A stretch of DNA of 64,000 nt from Alphaproteobacteria bacterium (GCA_006226495.1 SBGU01000025.1:1-64000), one strand, 5' to 3'. Shown: positions 17,207-28,300, counted from the stretch's first letter. The notes: generated by a model from the sequence alone, not told the origin. Translations and numbers: made by a program.

Positions 17207-19609
17207 ATGAGCCGCAAGAAAGCGCTTAAGCTTGCCCTGCTGACCTCCGTGCCTGTCATGGCTGGCACCATTGCCGTTCAGGCCGAGGCATCGAAGCCCA
17301 TTCAGGAAATTGTGGTCACCGCCACCAAACGCAGCGCCAGCACGCAGGATATTCCCGTTGCTGTGCAGGCCATGGACGCCAAGGCGCTGCGCGACCAGAA
17401 TATCGGCAATTTCGACGATTATGTGCGCATGATGCCGAATGTCACCGCCGGCGGCCGTGGCCCGGGCCAGTCGACCGTTTTCATTCGCGGCATGGCAGTG
17501 CAGCCGATCACCGTGATGCTGTCGGGTGCCCAGGGCACCACGCCCAACGTGGCCCTGTATCTGGACGAACAGCCGGTCACTGCACCGGGCCGCAACCTGG
17601 ATGTCTATGCTGCCGACCTAGAACGGATCGAGGTGCTGCCCGGGCCGCAGGGCACTCTGTTTGGCGCCAGCTCGCAAGCGGGCACCATCCGCTACATCAC
17701 CCACAAGCCCAACACCGCTGAATTCGAGGCCGGCTTCAAGGCCACCGCCTCGACCACGCGCCATGGTGAAATGAGTGAATCGGTCGAAGGTTATATCAAC
17801 GTGCCGGTGGTCGAGGACAAGTTCGCCATCCGTGCCGTGGCCTACAGTGTCAACCGGGGTGGCTATATCGACAATGTCGCCGGCAGCTTCACGCTCGATC
17901 CGGCAGAAAATCCCAATTCGGCGGTTGCGGGGCTGCCAGCCGGCACCACCTACCAGTCGGCCTCGAACGTCGCGCTGGTGGAGGACGACTTCAACGACAG
18001 TTTCTACCGGGGTGTGCGCATCGGCGCCAAATGGAACATCAGCCAGGACTGGGATATCCTGGTTCAGCATACCAAGCAGGACCTGGGCGCCGACGGTGTG
18101 TTCGATTACGATCCGGAAGTGGGCGACCTCGAGGTCAGCCGCTATTTCCCGGATGAACTGGAAGACAGTTTCGACCTGACAACCTGGACCGTGAACGGCC
18201 GCCTGGGCATGCTGGATGTGGTTTACACCGGCGGTTATCTGGACCGGGATGTTACCCAGTCCATCGATTATACGGGCTATAACAACACCGGCGCCTATAT
18301 CGCCTATTATACCTGTACCTACGATGCCGTGCGCGCCTGCCTGAACCCGGTGAAGGGTTTCAAGGGGCAGCAATACCACAAGCGCAACACGCACGAATTC
18401 CGGGTCTCCACGCCCAGCGACTATCGCCTGCAGGCGGTGGCCGGTGTGTTTTACGACGATGTGGAAATCGGCACCCTGGACGATTATGCCTATCTGGCAA
18501 CGCCGGACCTTGGTTTTGCGCCGAACGCACCCATCTCGACCGCCAACAGCATCAATCCGGATACCCGCCCGGCCGGGATCGCCTTCTTCAACGACATCAC
18601 CCGCACCGAGGAACAACTGGCCTTCTTCGGCGAGCTTGCCTACGAGCTGGTGCCCGACCGGCTGACGGTCACGGTTGGTGCGCGCTATTATGACCTGAAG
18701 GAAGATTTCACGGGGTCTTCCAACTTTGCGGCGGGTCCGTTTGCGGGTTCAGTCGACAATGATGCGGGCCGGGATTACGACCTGTCTGGCGGTCACAGCG
18801 ACGAGCCGCTGAAGATGGACGACGTGATCATGAAATATAATATCAGCTACACGCCGACCGAAGACCTGCTCTTTTATGCGACCTATTCGGAAGGGTTCCG
18901 CCCGGGCGGCTTCAACCGGGGCGGTGGCATACCGTCGGCGAACCCGACGTTCCCGACCGTGGGCGTGACCTACGACACCGACGACGTGAAAAACTATGAA
19001 ATCGGCTGGAAAACCACGCTTCTGGACGGCAGCATGCAGTTCAACGGCAACGCCTATTATATCAAATGGTCCAACATGCAGGTGTCGCGTTTCGACCCGC
19101 AGAATGTCTCGATCCTCACCTTCATCGAAAACGCGGCGGACGCCGAGATCAAGGGCATCGAAGGCAGCCTGACCTGGGCCGCGACAGACCATCTGATGCT
19201 GTTTGGCGCCTTTTCCTATAACGACACCGAACTGGTGGATACCAAGGCCGAAGCCATCGAACTGGCGCCGCTTGGCAGTTCGCTGCCGCTGACACCCAAG
19301 TTCCAGGGCAATGTCCGGGCGCGCTATGAATGGATGTCGGGCGACTACGACTTCTATACCCAGGCCGCGCTTCAGTATTCCGGCTCCAGCTATAGTTCGC
19401 TTGTGGCTGACGACCGGGAAAAGCAGGACAGCTATGCCACGGTCGACTGGTCCATCGGTGTGCAGAAGGAAAAATGGGGCGCCGAGCTCTTTGTCCAGAA
19501 CCTGACCGACAAACGGGCCGAACTGTTTATCAACCAGCAGGATGATATCCCGCGCGTAACCACCAACCGACCGCGCACCATCGGGCTCAAGTTCAGCTAC
19601 GACTATTAA
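17207..19609 (+). CDS. TonB-dependent receptor 1
   Basis: Outer-membrane active transporter of 800 aa. It has a signal peptide ending near VQAEA (about residue 27), a TonB-box/plug start EIVVTATKR, a plug domain to about residue 180 with the LPGPQGTLFGASSQAGTIRY signature, and a 22-strand barrel with the C-terminal NLTDKRAELF and final PRTIGLKFSYDY. The start at 17207 has an AAGGAG site; the open frame before it is not a signal peptide. The fold is of the siderophore/oligomer-uptake type common in alphaproteobacteria, and the substrate cannot be read from sequence. A TPR-sulfotransferase follows after a terminator-like hairpin. A 270-bp AT-rich stretch lies upstream. Confidence 0.93.
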   Translation: MSRKKALKLALLTSVPVMAGTIAVQAEASKPIQEIVVTATKRSASTQDIPVAVQAMDAKALRDQNIGNFDDYVRMMPNVTAGGRGPGQSTVFIRGMAVQPITVMLSGAQGTTPNVALYLDEQPVTAPGRNLDVYAADLERIEVLPGPQGTLFGASSQAGTIRYITHKPNTAEFEAGFKATASTTRHGEMSESVEGYINVPVVEDKFAIRAVAYSVNRGGYIDNVAGSFTLDPAENPNSAVAGLPAGTTYQSASNVALVEDDFNDSFYRGVRIGAKWNISQDWDILVQHTKQDLGADGVFDYDPEVGDLEVSRYFPDELEDSFDLTTWTVNGRLGMLDVVYTGGYLDRDVTQSIDYTGYNNTGAYIAYYTCTYDAVRACLNPVKGFKGQQYHKRNTHEFRVSTPSDYRLQAVAGVFYDDVEIGTLDDYAYLATPDLGFAPNAPISTANSINPDTRPAGIAFFNDITRTEEQLAFFGELAYELVPDRLTVTVGARYYDLKEDFTGSSNFAAGPFAGSVDNDAGRDYDLSGGHSDEPLKMDDVIMKYNISYTPTEDLLFYATYSEGFRPGGFNRGGGIPSANPTFPTVGVTYDTDDVKNYEIGWKTTLLDGSMQFNGNAYYIKWSNMQVSRFDPQNVSILTFIENAADAEIKGIEGSLTWAATDHLMLFGAFSYNDTELVDTKAEAIELAPLGSSLPLTPKFQGNVRARYEWMSGDYDFYTQAALQYSGSSYSSLVADDREKQDSYATVDWSIGVQKEKWGAELFVQNLTDKRAELFINQQDDIPRVTTNRPRTIGLKFSYDY

Positions 19610-19654
19610 AGGCCAATGGGGTCTGGCCCTTCGGGGCCCGGCCCACTAAACTTC

Positions 19655-19681
19655 AGGGCGGCTCCTTGTTGGGGCCGCCCT
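19655..19681 (+). terminator. GC-rich hairpin between TonB receptor 1 and the sulfotransferase gene
   Basis: Stem AGGGCGGC against GCCGCCCT, extended by CC/GG, with a short TTGTT loop and a weak T run (TTCTG). It starts about 46 bp after the receptor stop and ends just before the possible starts of the next gene. It may act as an attenuator, so that the downstream gene is read at a lower level. Confidence 0.5.
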
Positions 19682-19687
19682 TCTGCA

Positions 19688-21700
19688 ATGTCGGGAGCGC
19701 ATGTGGCAGATACCATGGATATGACGGCAGGCCCGCTGGACCACCTGCTGGCTGAAGCGACCAAAGCCCTGAAAGCCGGGCGGACGGAAGATGCCGCGCG
19801 CCATGCGGCGGCAGCGGTGGTGGCGGACGCTGGCAGCCATGAAGCCCTGTACCTGCTTGCTGTCGCCGAACGTTATCTGGGGCAGGGCGCGAAGGCGCTT
19901 GAAACCCTTGCGCGGCTGAAGGCGGTCAAACCCGATTATGGCCGTGCCTATCAGGAAGAAGGCCATATCCAGCGAACCGCAGGCCGGCGCGCAGACGCGG
20001 TCGCTGCCTATGAACAGGCGGTGATCCTGAACCCGGCGCTGGCTGCAAGCTGGAAGATGCTGGCCACACTTTATACCGAATTGGGCGATACGGCGGCGGT
20101 GCGGAACGCGGGTTATCATCTCGCGCGCCTGTCCGCGATGCCGCCGGAGCTGGTCAGCGTGACAAGCTTTCTGCACGAAGGGCGGCTCTACAAGGCCGAG
20201 CGCCTGTGCCGGGCTTTCCTGCAGAAACACCGCCATCATGTCGAGGCCATGCGCCTTCTGGCCGACATCGGTCTCAGGCTGCAGGTGCTGGACGATGCCG
20301 AATTCCTGCTGGAAAGCTGCCTTGAGTTCGAGCCCGGCCATACGCTTGCCAGGCTTGATTACGTCAATGTGCTGCACCGGCGCCAGAAATACGCCCACGC
20401 CCGCGCCGAGGCTGCAAAGCTGCGCGACAGCGAGCCTGGCAATGCCGCGTTCGAGGTTCTGTATGCCAACGAATGTGTCGCCACAGGGGATGTGGACGAG
20501 GCGCTGGAAATATACGCCCGGGTGGCGCCCACGGTGGCCGACAATGCGCCCATCTACCTGGCACAAGGCCATGCCTTTAAAACCACGGGTGACACGGAGG
20601 GCGCGGTGCACGCCTACCGGGCGGCCTATGGTGCCGAACCCGGCTGTGGCGATGCCTACTGGAGCCTCGCGAACCTGAAGACCTACCGTTTCACCGATGC
20701 CGAAATGGCCGCCATGGGCGCCGCCGAGGCTGATGCCGGGACGCGCCCCACCGACCGCTACCACCTGAATTTTGCCCTGGGCAAGGCCTATGAGGACCGG
20801 GGTGAGGCCGAAGCTGCTTTCAGCCATTATGCCCGTGGCAATGCGCTCAAGAAGGCTGAACTGCGCTATAGTGCTGATGCGATGGATGTTGAACTGAAGA
20901 TGCAGGCCGAGGTCTGTACGTCCTCGCTGTTTGAGGGCAAGGCGGGCATGGGGTATGCTGATCCGGCGCCCATCTTCATCGTCGGGCTGCCGCGTGCGGG
21001 CTCGACCCTTCTGGAACAGATACTGGCCAGCCATTCCATGGTCGACGGCACACTTGAATTGCCCAACATTCTCGCGACCGCGCACCGGCTGAATGGCCGC
21101 CGCCGGGTCGGTGAAGCGCCGCGCTATCCCGGCATCCTGCACGACCTTTCCGCCGAACAACTGGCGAAGCTTGGTGAAACCTATATCGACGAAACCCGCA
21201 TCTACCGGCAGGGCGCGCCTTTCTTCACCGACAAGATGCCCAACAATTTCAAGCATATCGGCCTGATCAAGCTGATCCTGCCCAATGCGAAGATCATCGA
21301 CGCGCGCCGGAACGCGATGGACTGTTGCTGGAGCGGTTTCAAGCAACTGTTTGCCGAGGGCCAGGAATTCTCCTACGGCCTTGAGGATATCGCCCGCTAT
21401 TATCGGGGTTATGTGGGTCTGATGGACCATTGGGACAGGGTGCTGCCAGGGCAGGTCCTGCGCGTGCAATATGAGCATGTGGTGGCGGATACCGAAACAC
21501 AGGTGCGCCGCCTGCTCGATTTCTGTGGCCTGCCGTTCGAGGACGCCTGTGTCGCGTTCCACAAGACCGAACGGCAGGTGCGCACCGCAAGCGCCGAACA
21601 GGTGCGCCAGCCGATCAACCGCAAGGGCGTAGGCCAGTGGCACATGTTCGAGCCCTGGTTACAGCCGCTTCGCGATACACTTGGCCCGCTTGCGGACTGA
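19688..21700 (+). CDS. TPR-repeat sulfotransferase family protein
   Basis: Protein of about 670 aa. The N-terminal ~400 residues are tandem TPR helices (for example AYEQAVILNPALAASWKMLATLY). The C-terminal ~240 residues form a PAPS-dependent sulfotransferase domain with the 5'-phosphosulfate loop IFIVGLPRAGSTLLEQIL, TDKMPNNFKHIGLI, and a 3'-phosphate-binding stretch DARRNAMDCCWSGF. It is predicted cytosolic, with no signal peptide. Candidate starts are ATG 19688, GTG 19703 (best GGGAG spacing) and ATG 19715; the first is reported. Genes of this type often accompany TonB receptors in this bacterial group, and the pairing is seen here, but the acceptor of the sulfate is unknown. Confidence 0.85.
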   Translation: MSGAHVADTMDMTAGPLDHLLAEATKALKAGRTEDAARHAAAAVVADAGSHEALYLLAVAERYLGQGAKALETLARLKAVKPDYGRAYQEEGHIQRTAGRRADAVAAYEQAVILNPALAASWKMLATLYTELGDTAAVRNAGYHLARLSAMPPELVSVTSFLHEGRLYKAERLCRAFLQKHRHHVEAMRLLADIGLRLQVLDDAEFLLESCLEFEPGHTLARLDYVNVLHRRQKYAHARAEAAKLRDSEPGNAAFEVLYANECVATGDVDEALEIYARVAPTVADNAPIYLAQGHAFKTTGDTEGAVHAYRAAYGAEPGCGDAYWSLANLKTYRFTDAEMAAMGAAEADAGTRPTDRYHLNFALGKAYEDRGEAEAAFSHYARGNALKKAELRYSADAMDVELKMQAEVCTSSLFEGKAGMGYADPAPIFIVGLPRAGSTLLEQILASHSMVDGTLELPNILATAHRLNGRRRVGEAPRYPGILHDLSAEQLAKLGETYIDETRIYRQGAPFFTDKMPNNFKHIGLIKLILPNAKIIDARRNAMDCCWSGFKQLFAEGQEFSYGLEDIARYYRGYVGLMDHWDRVLPGQVLRVQYEHVVADTETQVRRLLDFCGLPFEDACVAFHKTERQVRTASAEQVRQPINRKGVGQWHMFEPWLQPLRDTLGPLAD

Positions 21701-21729
21701 CCGCCATCCTCGCCTGCCAGAAAAAGGAA

Positions 21730-21758
21730 GAAGCGCCGGCATGCCGACGCTTCTTTTT
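21730..21758 (+). terminator. Rho-independent terminator of the sulfotransferase gene
   Basis: GAAGCG and CGGC pair with GCCG and CGCTTC around one mismatch, and TTTTT follows. It lies between convergent genes. The A-rich left flank would give a T run on the other strand too, so it may also stop transcription from TonB receptor 2. Confidence 0.8.
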
Positions 21759-21784
21759 GCTTTTCAGGTACCTGGTCCAGCCGC

Positions 21785-24013
21785 TTACTGGAAGGTCCAA
21801 CTGAACTTCATGCCGACCGACCGCGGACGGGTGACCGAGCCCAGCGGGTTGGGCAGGTAATAGTCCCCGAACGGCGAGCTGAGGATGCCATATTTGTCGA
21901 ACAGGTTTTCGACATAGACCGCCAGTTCGACATTCTCCGCCACCTTCAGGGTGCCGCGCACATCGACCAGATGGTAACCGCCACGCTGGGTCACCGAGTT
22001 GAAGGCCACCGGGGCTTCGGACAGATATTTGTGCGAAACCATAAGGCTTGGCTGCATCGTTACGTCATCGAAATGAAGTGTTGCGCTGTTGGCGATGGTC
22101 CATTTCGATGAACCGGGCAGGGTGGTGCCGGGTTCGTGCCCGCCGCCGGCAGCGAAGGTATCCGGCACAAAGGTGCTGACCCGCGCATCGAGGTAGGTGA
22201 TGTTGCTATGCAGGTCCAGCACGTCGGTCGGACGCCAGGACAGCGAGAACTCGAGACCGTCGATCTTCGCGGCACCTGCGTTCGTGAGGTAGGAATAATA
22301 ATAAGGCGCCGGGGTGAACAGCCGTACCTGCATGTCGGTCCATTTGATATGGAAGGCCGTCAGGTCCAAGAGCAGGGATTTGTCCAGAAGGTCGACCCGG
22401 GTGCCAACTTCATAGTTGGTGATGCTGTCGGGGTCATAGGCCGGCGAAACGCCGTCCAGCCGTCCGGCGTTCGGGTTGGCGCCGCCGACGCGGAAACCTT
22501 CCGAATAACGGGCATAGACCATGAAATCTTCGGTTGCCTGGTATTTCAGGGTCACCTTGGGGGTGAAGCCGGTTTCGGCCGACAGGGCGCCGAACTGGGT
22601 GCCGACAGCGTCATAGACACCCAGGAACGAGGCGCTGGGCGGAATGGTCACGGCGGTGTCGCTTTTACTGTCGAAATAACGGCCGCCGGCGGTCAGGTTC
22701 AACTGGTCGGTAATGTCGTAGGACACTTCACCGAAGATGGCCCAGTCCTTGTTTTCCTGGTCGACGACATACTGGCTGAAATAGTCACCCGGCGCGAGCG
22801 CGGCGCCCGAATTACCGCCAAAATCACCCGGATTGGCGTCGATGAAATCGGCCGCGCCTTCCTGATAGACGGCATCGTTCGAATATTTGGTGCTTTCATA
22901 ATAGGCGGCACCCACAAGCCAACTGAACGGACCATCATCCTTGGACGACAGGCGCGCTTCGATATGCTTGCTGTCGGCCTCGCCAAAACCGTCCGACCAG
23001 GTCGGCGTGCCTTGCAGATAACCGCTTGAGGAATAATCGAACACAATAACGCTGTCTTTGTTGGCGATGGCGCCAAGCACGGTCAGGTCAGCGAACTCGA
23101 GGTCCTGGTCGAGACGCAGGCTGTGCAGCCACATTTTGGTCTCGTGCGGTTCGGGTACGAAAGTATTGCGTACCAGGGTCGGTACGGTCACATAGGTGGC
23201 GTCGTCCAGGTTGGTTTCCTGATACATGGACATCCAGGACAGCTTGGTGCCTTCCGAAGGCTTGAACACCACCGAACCCCGGAAACCGCGGACCGACAGG
23301 TTGTTCACGTCGTCTTCGCCCGTGCCTTCGTTATCAAGATAACCGGCTTCCTTGCGCTCAAGCCCGACCACACGCACAGCCAGCTTGTCTTTCACGAGCG
23401 GCACGTTGGCCATGCCCTTGACTGAATAGCTGGGGTCACCCGCGCCTTTGGTATGGCCGAGCGAGGCTTCGAACGCGCCGTCATAGCCATCGGTGTCGGC
23501 TTCGCGCGCGATATAGTTTACGAGGCCGCCAAGCGCAGATGCGCCATACAGCGAACCCTGCGGCCCGCGCAGCACTTCGACACGCTCCAGATCGAAAGTA
23601 TCGATATCCGGGATCACGATCGGCCAGCCGGCTTCGTTGAGCGGTACCTCGTTGATATAATAACCGACCGTGGTCTGGCCCTGTTCATGGTAGGTGGTGG
23701 CGGAAACGCCGCGGATCACCACCTCGGACACGCCGGGCTGGTAATCGTTGAAATGCACACCCGGCAGGCGGGTAATATAGTCCGACAGGCTGTCAGCGCC
23801 CAATTCGGAAAGCTGGTCGCCGGTCATGGCGCTCACCGCGCCTGCAACCGTGCGCAGGTTTTCCGAGCGCTTGTTGGCCGTCACGATGATTTCTTCGAAC
23901 TGTACTTCCTTGACGGCTTCGTCCGCGGCCTGGGCGGCGGATTGAAGCGCAAGCGTGCCCATAAGCGCGCTTGATAGGCATAAGGCATTTTTGGCAATGC
24001 GCATGGTGGTCAT
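21785..24013 (-). CDS. TonB-dependent receptor 2
   Basis: Outer-membrane receptor of 742 aa. It has a signal peptide ending AQAAD (about residue 30), TonB-box-like EEIIVTANKRSE, a plug with VLRGPQGSLYGASALGGLVNYI, and a barrel ending PRSVGMKFSWTFQ. The ATG at 24013 has GGGGAG nine bases upstream. It diverges from an HSL-type hydrolase and a propeller-amidohydrolase, which makes an uptake-plus-hydrolysis locus likely. The ligand is not predictable. The promoter region holds a direct repeat, CAATAAGT, at 20-bp spacing. Confidence 0.93.
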   Translation of the reverse strand: MTTMRIAKNALCLSSALMGTLALQSAAQAADEAVKEVQFEEIIVTANKRSENLRTVAGAVSAMTGDQLSELGADSLSDYITRLPGVHFNDYQPGVSEVVIRGVSATTYHEQGQTTVGYYINEVPLNEAGWPIVIPDIDTFDLERVEVLRGPQGSLYGASALGGLVNYIAREADTDGYDGAFEASLGHTKGAGDPSYSVKGMANVPLVKDKLAVRVVGLERKEAGYLDNEGTGEDDVNNLSVRGFRGSVVFKPSEGTKLSWMSMYQETNLDDATYVTVPTLVRNTFVPEPHETKMWLHSLRLDQDLEFADLTVLGAIANKDSVIVFDYSSSGYLQGTPTWSDGFGEADSKHIEARLSSKDDGPFSWLVGAAYYESTKYSNDAVYQEGAADFIDANPGDFGGNSGAALAPGDYFSQYVVDQENKDWAIFGEVSYDITDQLNLTAGGRYFDSKSDTAVTIPPSASFLGVYDAVGTQFGALSAETGFTPKVTLKYQATEDFMVYARYSEGFRVGGANPNAGRLDGVSPAYDPDSITNYEVGTRVDLLDKSLLLDLTAFHIKWTDMQVRLFTPAPYYYSYLTNAGAAKIDGLEFSLSWRPTDVLDLHSNITYLDARVSTFVPDTFAAGGGHEPGTTLPGSSKWTIANSATLHFDDVTMQPSLMVSHKYLSEAPVAFNSVTQRGGYHLVDVRGTLKVAENVELAVYVENLFDKYGILSSPFGDYYLPNPLGSVTRPRSVGMKFSWTFQ

Positions 24014-24399
24014 TTCAACAGTCTCCCCGACATTTCGATTATATGTGTCGGAAAAGCCTATCCCGGAACGGGTGGGGACTTTCCGTACTGCAAATGATAA
24101 CCGAACGCAGGGAGCAATAAGTTTGAGCCGGGGTCAATAAGTATCGCAATCAGGCCACCAAATGGCCAGGGATGCGACCATTTCTTCCAAAAATAGTCCC
24201 GTTTCCGACCTTTTCGGAAAAATTTTGCTCATTTTGCTCGATTTCGTTGGCCCGATTGAAACAGTCATCGGCCCGGGTGCGGGAGCCTCGATCCGTGCCT
24301 GCAGCGTATCAATGCAACCATGGGCGCAGGAATATGGCGGGCAAGGTCGATGACCGCCCCGGTGCCCGGATTGGGAAGACAGACAAACGGGATGACCCT
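24014..24399. other. Divergent intergenic region, TonB receptor 2 / HSL hydrolase
   Basis: About 386 bp with no convincing gene. Two copies of CAATAAGT at 24115-24122 and 24135-24142 are 20 bp apart, placing them on the same helix face about 100 bp upstream of the receptor. They may be a regulator site; no other support was found. Confidence 0.4.
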
Positions 24400-25389
24400 A
24401 TGCCAAATGCCGCCAGGGCGCTCACGCGCGCCGACAGCATGCTGAAACCTGAAATCAGGCAGTTCCTCGACATCATGGACCGACAGGCGGCACGGTATCC
24501 CGCGTGCAGCACGGTGCCCATCGAACGCTACCGCCAGATTGCCGAACATATCCGCGAACCTTTCTATGCCGGTGGGCCCGATATGGTGCGCACCGAAGAC
24601 CGGCTGGTGCCCACGGCACGGGGCGAAGTCCGTATCCGTCTGCATTACCCGGTCGATGCGCCCGCGCTGCCGGCCTTCTTTTACCTGCATGGCGGCGGCT
24701 GGGTGATGTTCAGCCTCAAGACCCATGGCCGCCTGATGCGCGAATATGCCGCGCGCGCCGGCGTGTGTGTGGTGGGCATCGACTATAGCCTGGCGCCCGA
24801 GTGTACCTTCCCTGTGCCGCTGGATGAAACCGCGGCGGTCCTGTCCTGGTGTGCTGACCATGCGGCGGAGCTGGGGCTGGATGCCGACCGGTTTGCGCTG
24901 GGCGGCGATTCCGCCGGCGGTAACATGAGCCTCGCAAGCGCCATCCGCCTCAGGGACGAGGGCCGGCCTGGTCTCCTGAAAGCGCTGGTCCTGAATTATG
25001 GCGCCTTCGACACCACGGTTACCGGTCGCTCGGTCGAGCAATATGGCGGTGGTGATTTCCTTCTGGAAGCCGAGGAAATGCGCGGCTTCTGGTCCAGTTA
25101 TCTGGCAGGCAGCGACACGGTGCCGGTTCTGGCCGCACCTGCACGGGCGCGACTTGATGGCCTGCCGCCCGCCTTCATGGCCATTTCCGACCATGACATC
25201 CTGTATGATGAAAATATCTTGATGCGCGACCGGCTTCAGGCCGCGGGCAATGCGACCCAGGCCAACATCTATGCCGGCACCGTGCATGGTTTCATGGAAT
25301 CCATGTCATTGGGCGGTGTGGCCGACGAAGCGCTTGACGATACCTGTGCCTGGCTCAAAAAGGTGCTTCAGACAAACGATAGGGGATAA
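24400..25389 (+). CDS. HSL-family alpha/beta hydrolase (esterase/lipase, fold-3)
   Basis: Hydrolase of 329 aa. The hormone-sensitive-lipase oxyanion motif HGGGW is at 97-101. The nucleophile elbow GDSAGGN gives catalytic S171; Asp in SDHDILYDE and His in TVHGF complete the triad. No signal peptide is seen, so it is cytosolic. The ATG at 24400 follows GGGA; an upstream open frame to 24172 lacks homology-like sequence. The stop codon overlaps the next gene (TAATG), which indicates translational coupling with the amidohydrolase. The substrate is likely an ester or amide delivered by TonB receptor 2 or produced by the amidohydrolase; this is inference from position. Confidence 0.88.
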   Translation: MPNAARALTRADSMLKPEIRQFLDIMDRQAARYPACSTVPIERYRQIAEHIREPFYAGGPDMVRTEDRLVPTARGEVRIRLHYPVDAPALPAFFYLHGGGWVMFSLKTHGRLMREYAARAGVCVVGIDYSLAPECTFPVPLDETAAVLSWCADHAAELGLDADRFALGGDSAGGNMSLASAIRLRDEGRPGLLKALVLNYGAFDTTVTGRSVEQYGGGDFLLEAEEMRGFWSSYLAGSDTVPVLAAPARARLDGLPPAFMAISDHDILYDENILMRDRLQAAGNATQANIYAGTVHGFMESMSLGGVADEALDDTCAWLKKVLQTNDRG

Positions 25390-28300
25390 TGATGCGACAC
25401 TTCCTGCGACTTTCCATGCTTGCGGCCCTTGCCATGGGCACGGCCCTGGTGCCGCCTGCTGTATTGGCCGCAGGCAGCAAGGCGCAGGATGGTTATGCAC
25501 TTCCCCTTGAACCGACCCGCAACATCGCATTCGAAACCGACGAAGGCACCTGGATGTCGCTTGATGTCTCGCCCGATGGCAAGACCATCATCTTCGACCT
25601 CTTGGGCGATCTTTACAGCCTCGACATCAAGGGTGGTGTGGCCAAACCGCTCCTGACCGGCTTTGCCTTCGAACACCTGCCGCGTTTCTCGCCCGACGGT
25701 AAATCCATTGCTTTCATCAGCGACCGCACGGGCAACGAAAATGTCTGGGTCATGGACACGGACGGCGCCAACCTCCGGCAACTGGCGCACGATACCGAAG
25801 ATGCCGAATTCACCTCGCCAAGCTGGTCGGCAGACGGCAGCTATGTTTATGCGTCCCGCAATGCGCTCAGCCTCGGTATCGCGGTGTTTGAAACCTGGAT
25901 GTATCACACAGGCGGCGGGCAGGGTGTGCGGCTGACCGCCGCCATGCCGAACGGCCCCGTACCGTTCGACCAGCGCCAGACCAGCCTTGGCCCCGTGGCG
26001 TCGCCGGATGGAAAATATCTCTATTTTGCCAGCAAGATGGGTGGCTTCGACTATAACATGACCTTCCCGCAGTGGCAGGTCAGCCGGCTTGATCTGGCGT
26101 CGGGGCAGGAACTCAAGCTGGTGTCCGCGCCGGGCAGCGCCATCCGGCCCGAACTGTCGCCCGATGGTAAAATGCTGGCCTATGGCAGCCGTGAAGGGGG
26201 CCACACCGTCCTCCGCCTGCGCGATCTGGAGAGTGGTGCCGACCGCGTACTGACCACGGTCTCGCGCGACGACCAGGAAGGCAATGCCTCGCGCGACCTG
26301 TTGCCGGGTTACAGCTTCACCCCGGACGGCAAGGCCATCATCATCGGCTTCGGCGGCCATATCCAGCGTATCGCGTTGAAGGACGGCGCGGTTGCCACCA
26401 TCCCCTTCACCGCAAAGGTGGATCTGGCCATCGGGCCGGAGCTGCATCGGAACATGCCGGAAGCCACGGGGGATGTGGTGGCGCGTGTCATCCAGGCGCC
26501 GGCGATTTCACCCAAAGGCGACAGGCTGGCTTTCAGCGCGTTTGGCCGCATCCATGTCAAGGCGTTTCCCGATGGGGCCGCCATGGCGATCAGCCCGGAA
26601 GGCGTCGCCGCGTCACAACCGACCTGGACACCGGACGGAAAATCCATTGTCTATGTCACCTGGGACGAACAGGCCCTTGGCGCCGTGTGGCGGGTGGCCG
26701 CAGATGGCAAATCGGCACCCAAACGGCTGAACCGGAACGCCGCCTACTATAGCGATCCAGCCGTATCGCCGGACGGCAAGACACTGGTGCTGTTGAAATC
26801 CAGCGCCTATGAGCGCGAACAGGCCCTCAATGAAGTCTTCACCTACCGGCCCACCGATATTGTGCGCATGGCGCTGGATGGTGGTGCCGAGCAGGCGGTG
26901 CTGACCGCACCGGGCGCGCACCAGCCGCATTTTGCCGGCGACAGCAACCATATATATTTCAGCCAGAATGGCGCCTTGAAGTCGGTCAGCCTGACGGGTG
27001 CCGACGAGCGACAATATCTGGCGGTTACCGGCCCCGGCGACTATTTTGGCGGCAGCAATGTTGCTGTGGACGCCATCCGGCTTAGCCCGGACCATAAGCG
27101 CGCTTTGGTACGCTATAATGGCCAGCTCTATCTGATTGCCGTGCCGCCCGCAGGGGCAAGAGTCTCGCTGAACCTGAAATCGCCAGTGTTGCCGGTCAGG
27201 CAACTTAGCGACGCAGGCGCGGACTATTTCGGCTGGGGTGACAATGGCACGGTCGCATACTGGTCGCTTGGGCATCAGCTCTTCAGTGTCCCTGCGCCGG
27301 ATGACACCGCAGTCTTCAGTACCCCCTTGGCGCCGATTGTGTCGGACATCAGGGTCAGCCAGAAACGGGATGTACCGGATGGCTGGGTGCTGTTGTCGGA
27401 TGCGACCATCTACACCATGCAGGATGGCAGCGCCTTCAGCCACGCCGATATCCTGATACAAGGCAATCGTATCGCCGCCATCGGCGCGCACGGCAGCCTG
27501 GATGTGCCGGCTGGCACCCCGGTCCGCGACCTTGCGGGCAAATATGTCATCCCCGGGTTTGTCGACACCCACGCGCACTGGTTCGAAATCCGCCGCGATG
27601 TTATCGGGCGCGGCAGTTGGGTTTTCAAAATCAACCTGGCCTATGGCGTTACAAGCGGGCTGGATGTGCAGGCCTTCGACCAGAACATGTTTGTCTACAA
27701 GGACATGGTCGACGCGGGCGAAATTGTCGGTCCCCGGCTTTATTCGGTCGGGCGCGGCTTTTTTTCCAACAACCGGCTGAAGGAACTGGATGAAGCCCGC
27801 ACCCTGATGCGCCGCAACCGCGACTATTATGGCACCCGCAATGTGAAATCCTATGTGGTGGGCAATCGCAAGCAGCGGCAGTTGATGGTGATGGCGTCAG
27901 CCGAACTGGGCATGCTGCCAACCACCGAAGGCGCGATCGACAGCAAGCTGGATATCACCCATGCCATCGACGGTTTTGCGGGCAACGAACATGCGCTCAC
28001 GAACATGCCGCTGTACCGGGATGTGGTGGAACTGTTTGCCCGGACCCGCATCAGCTATACGCCGACTCTTTTGCTCGCCTACGGCGGGCCATGGGCCAAG
28101 TCGCATTTTTTCATCAGCGACCTGAAGGGCGATGAAAGCCGCGTGAACCGCTTCATGCCGCGTGTGCGGCGCGAGGATATGGTACGCCGCGAACCCTGGG
28201 CCCATGACGAGGAAGAGATTTACCCCGAACTGGCGGCGCAGGCAGCCAAGATTTTCCGCGCGGGTGGCCGTATCGGTATCGGCAGCCATGGTGAATTCCA

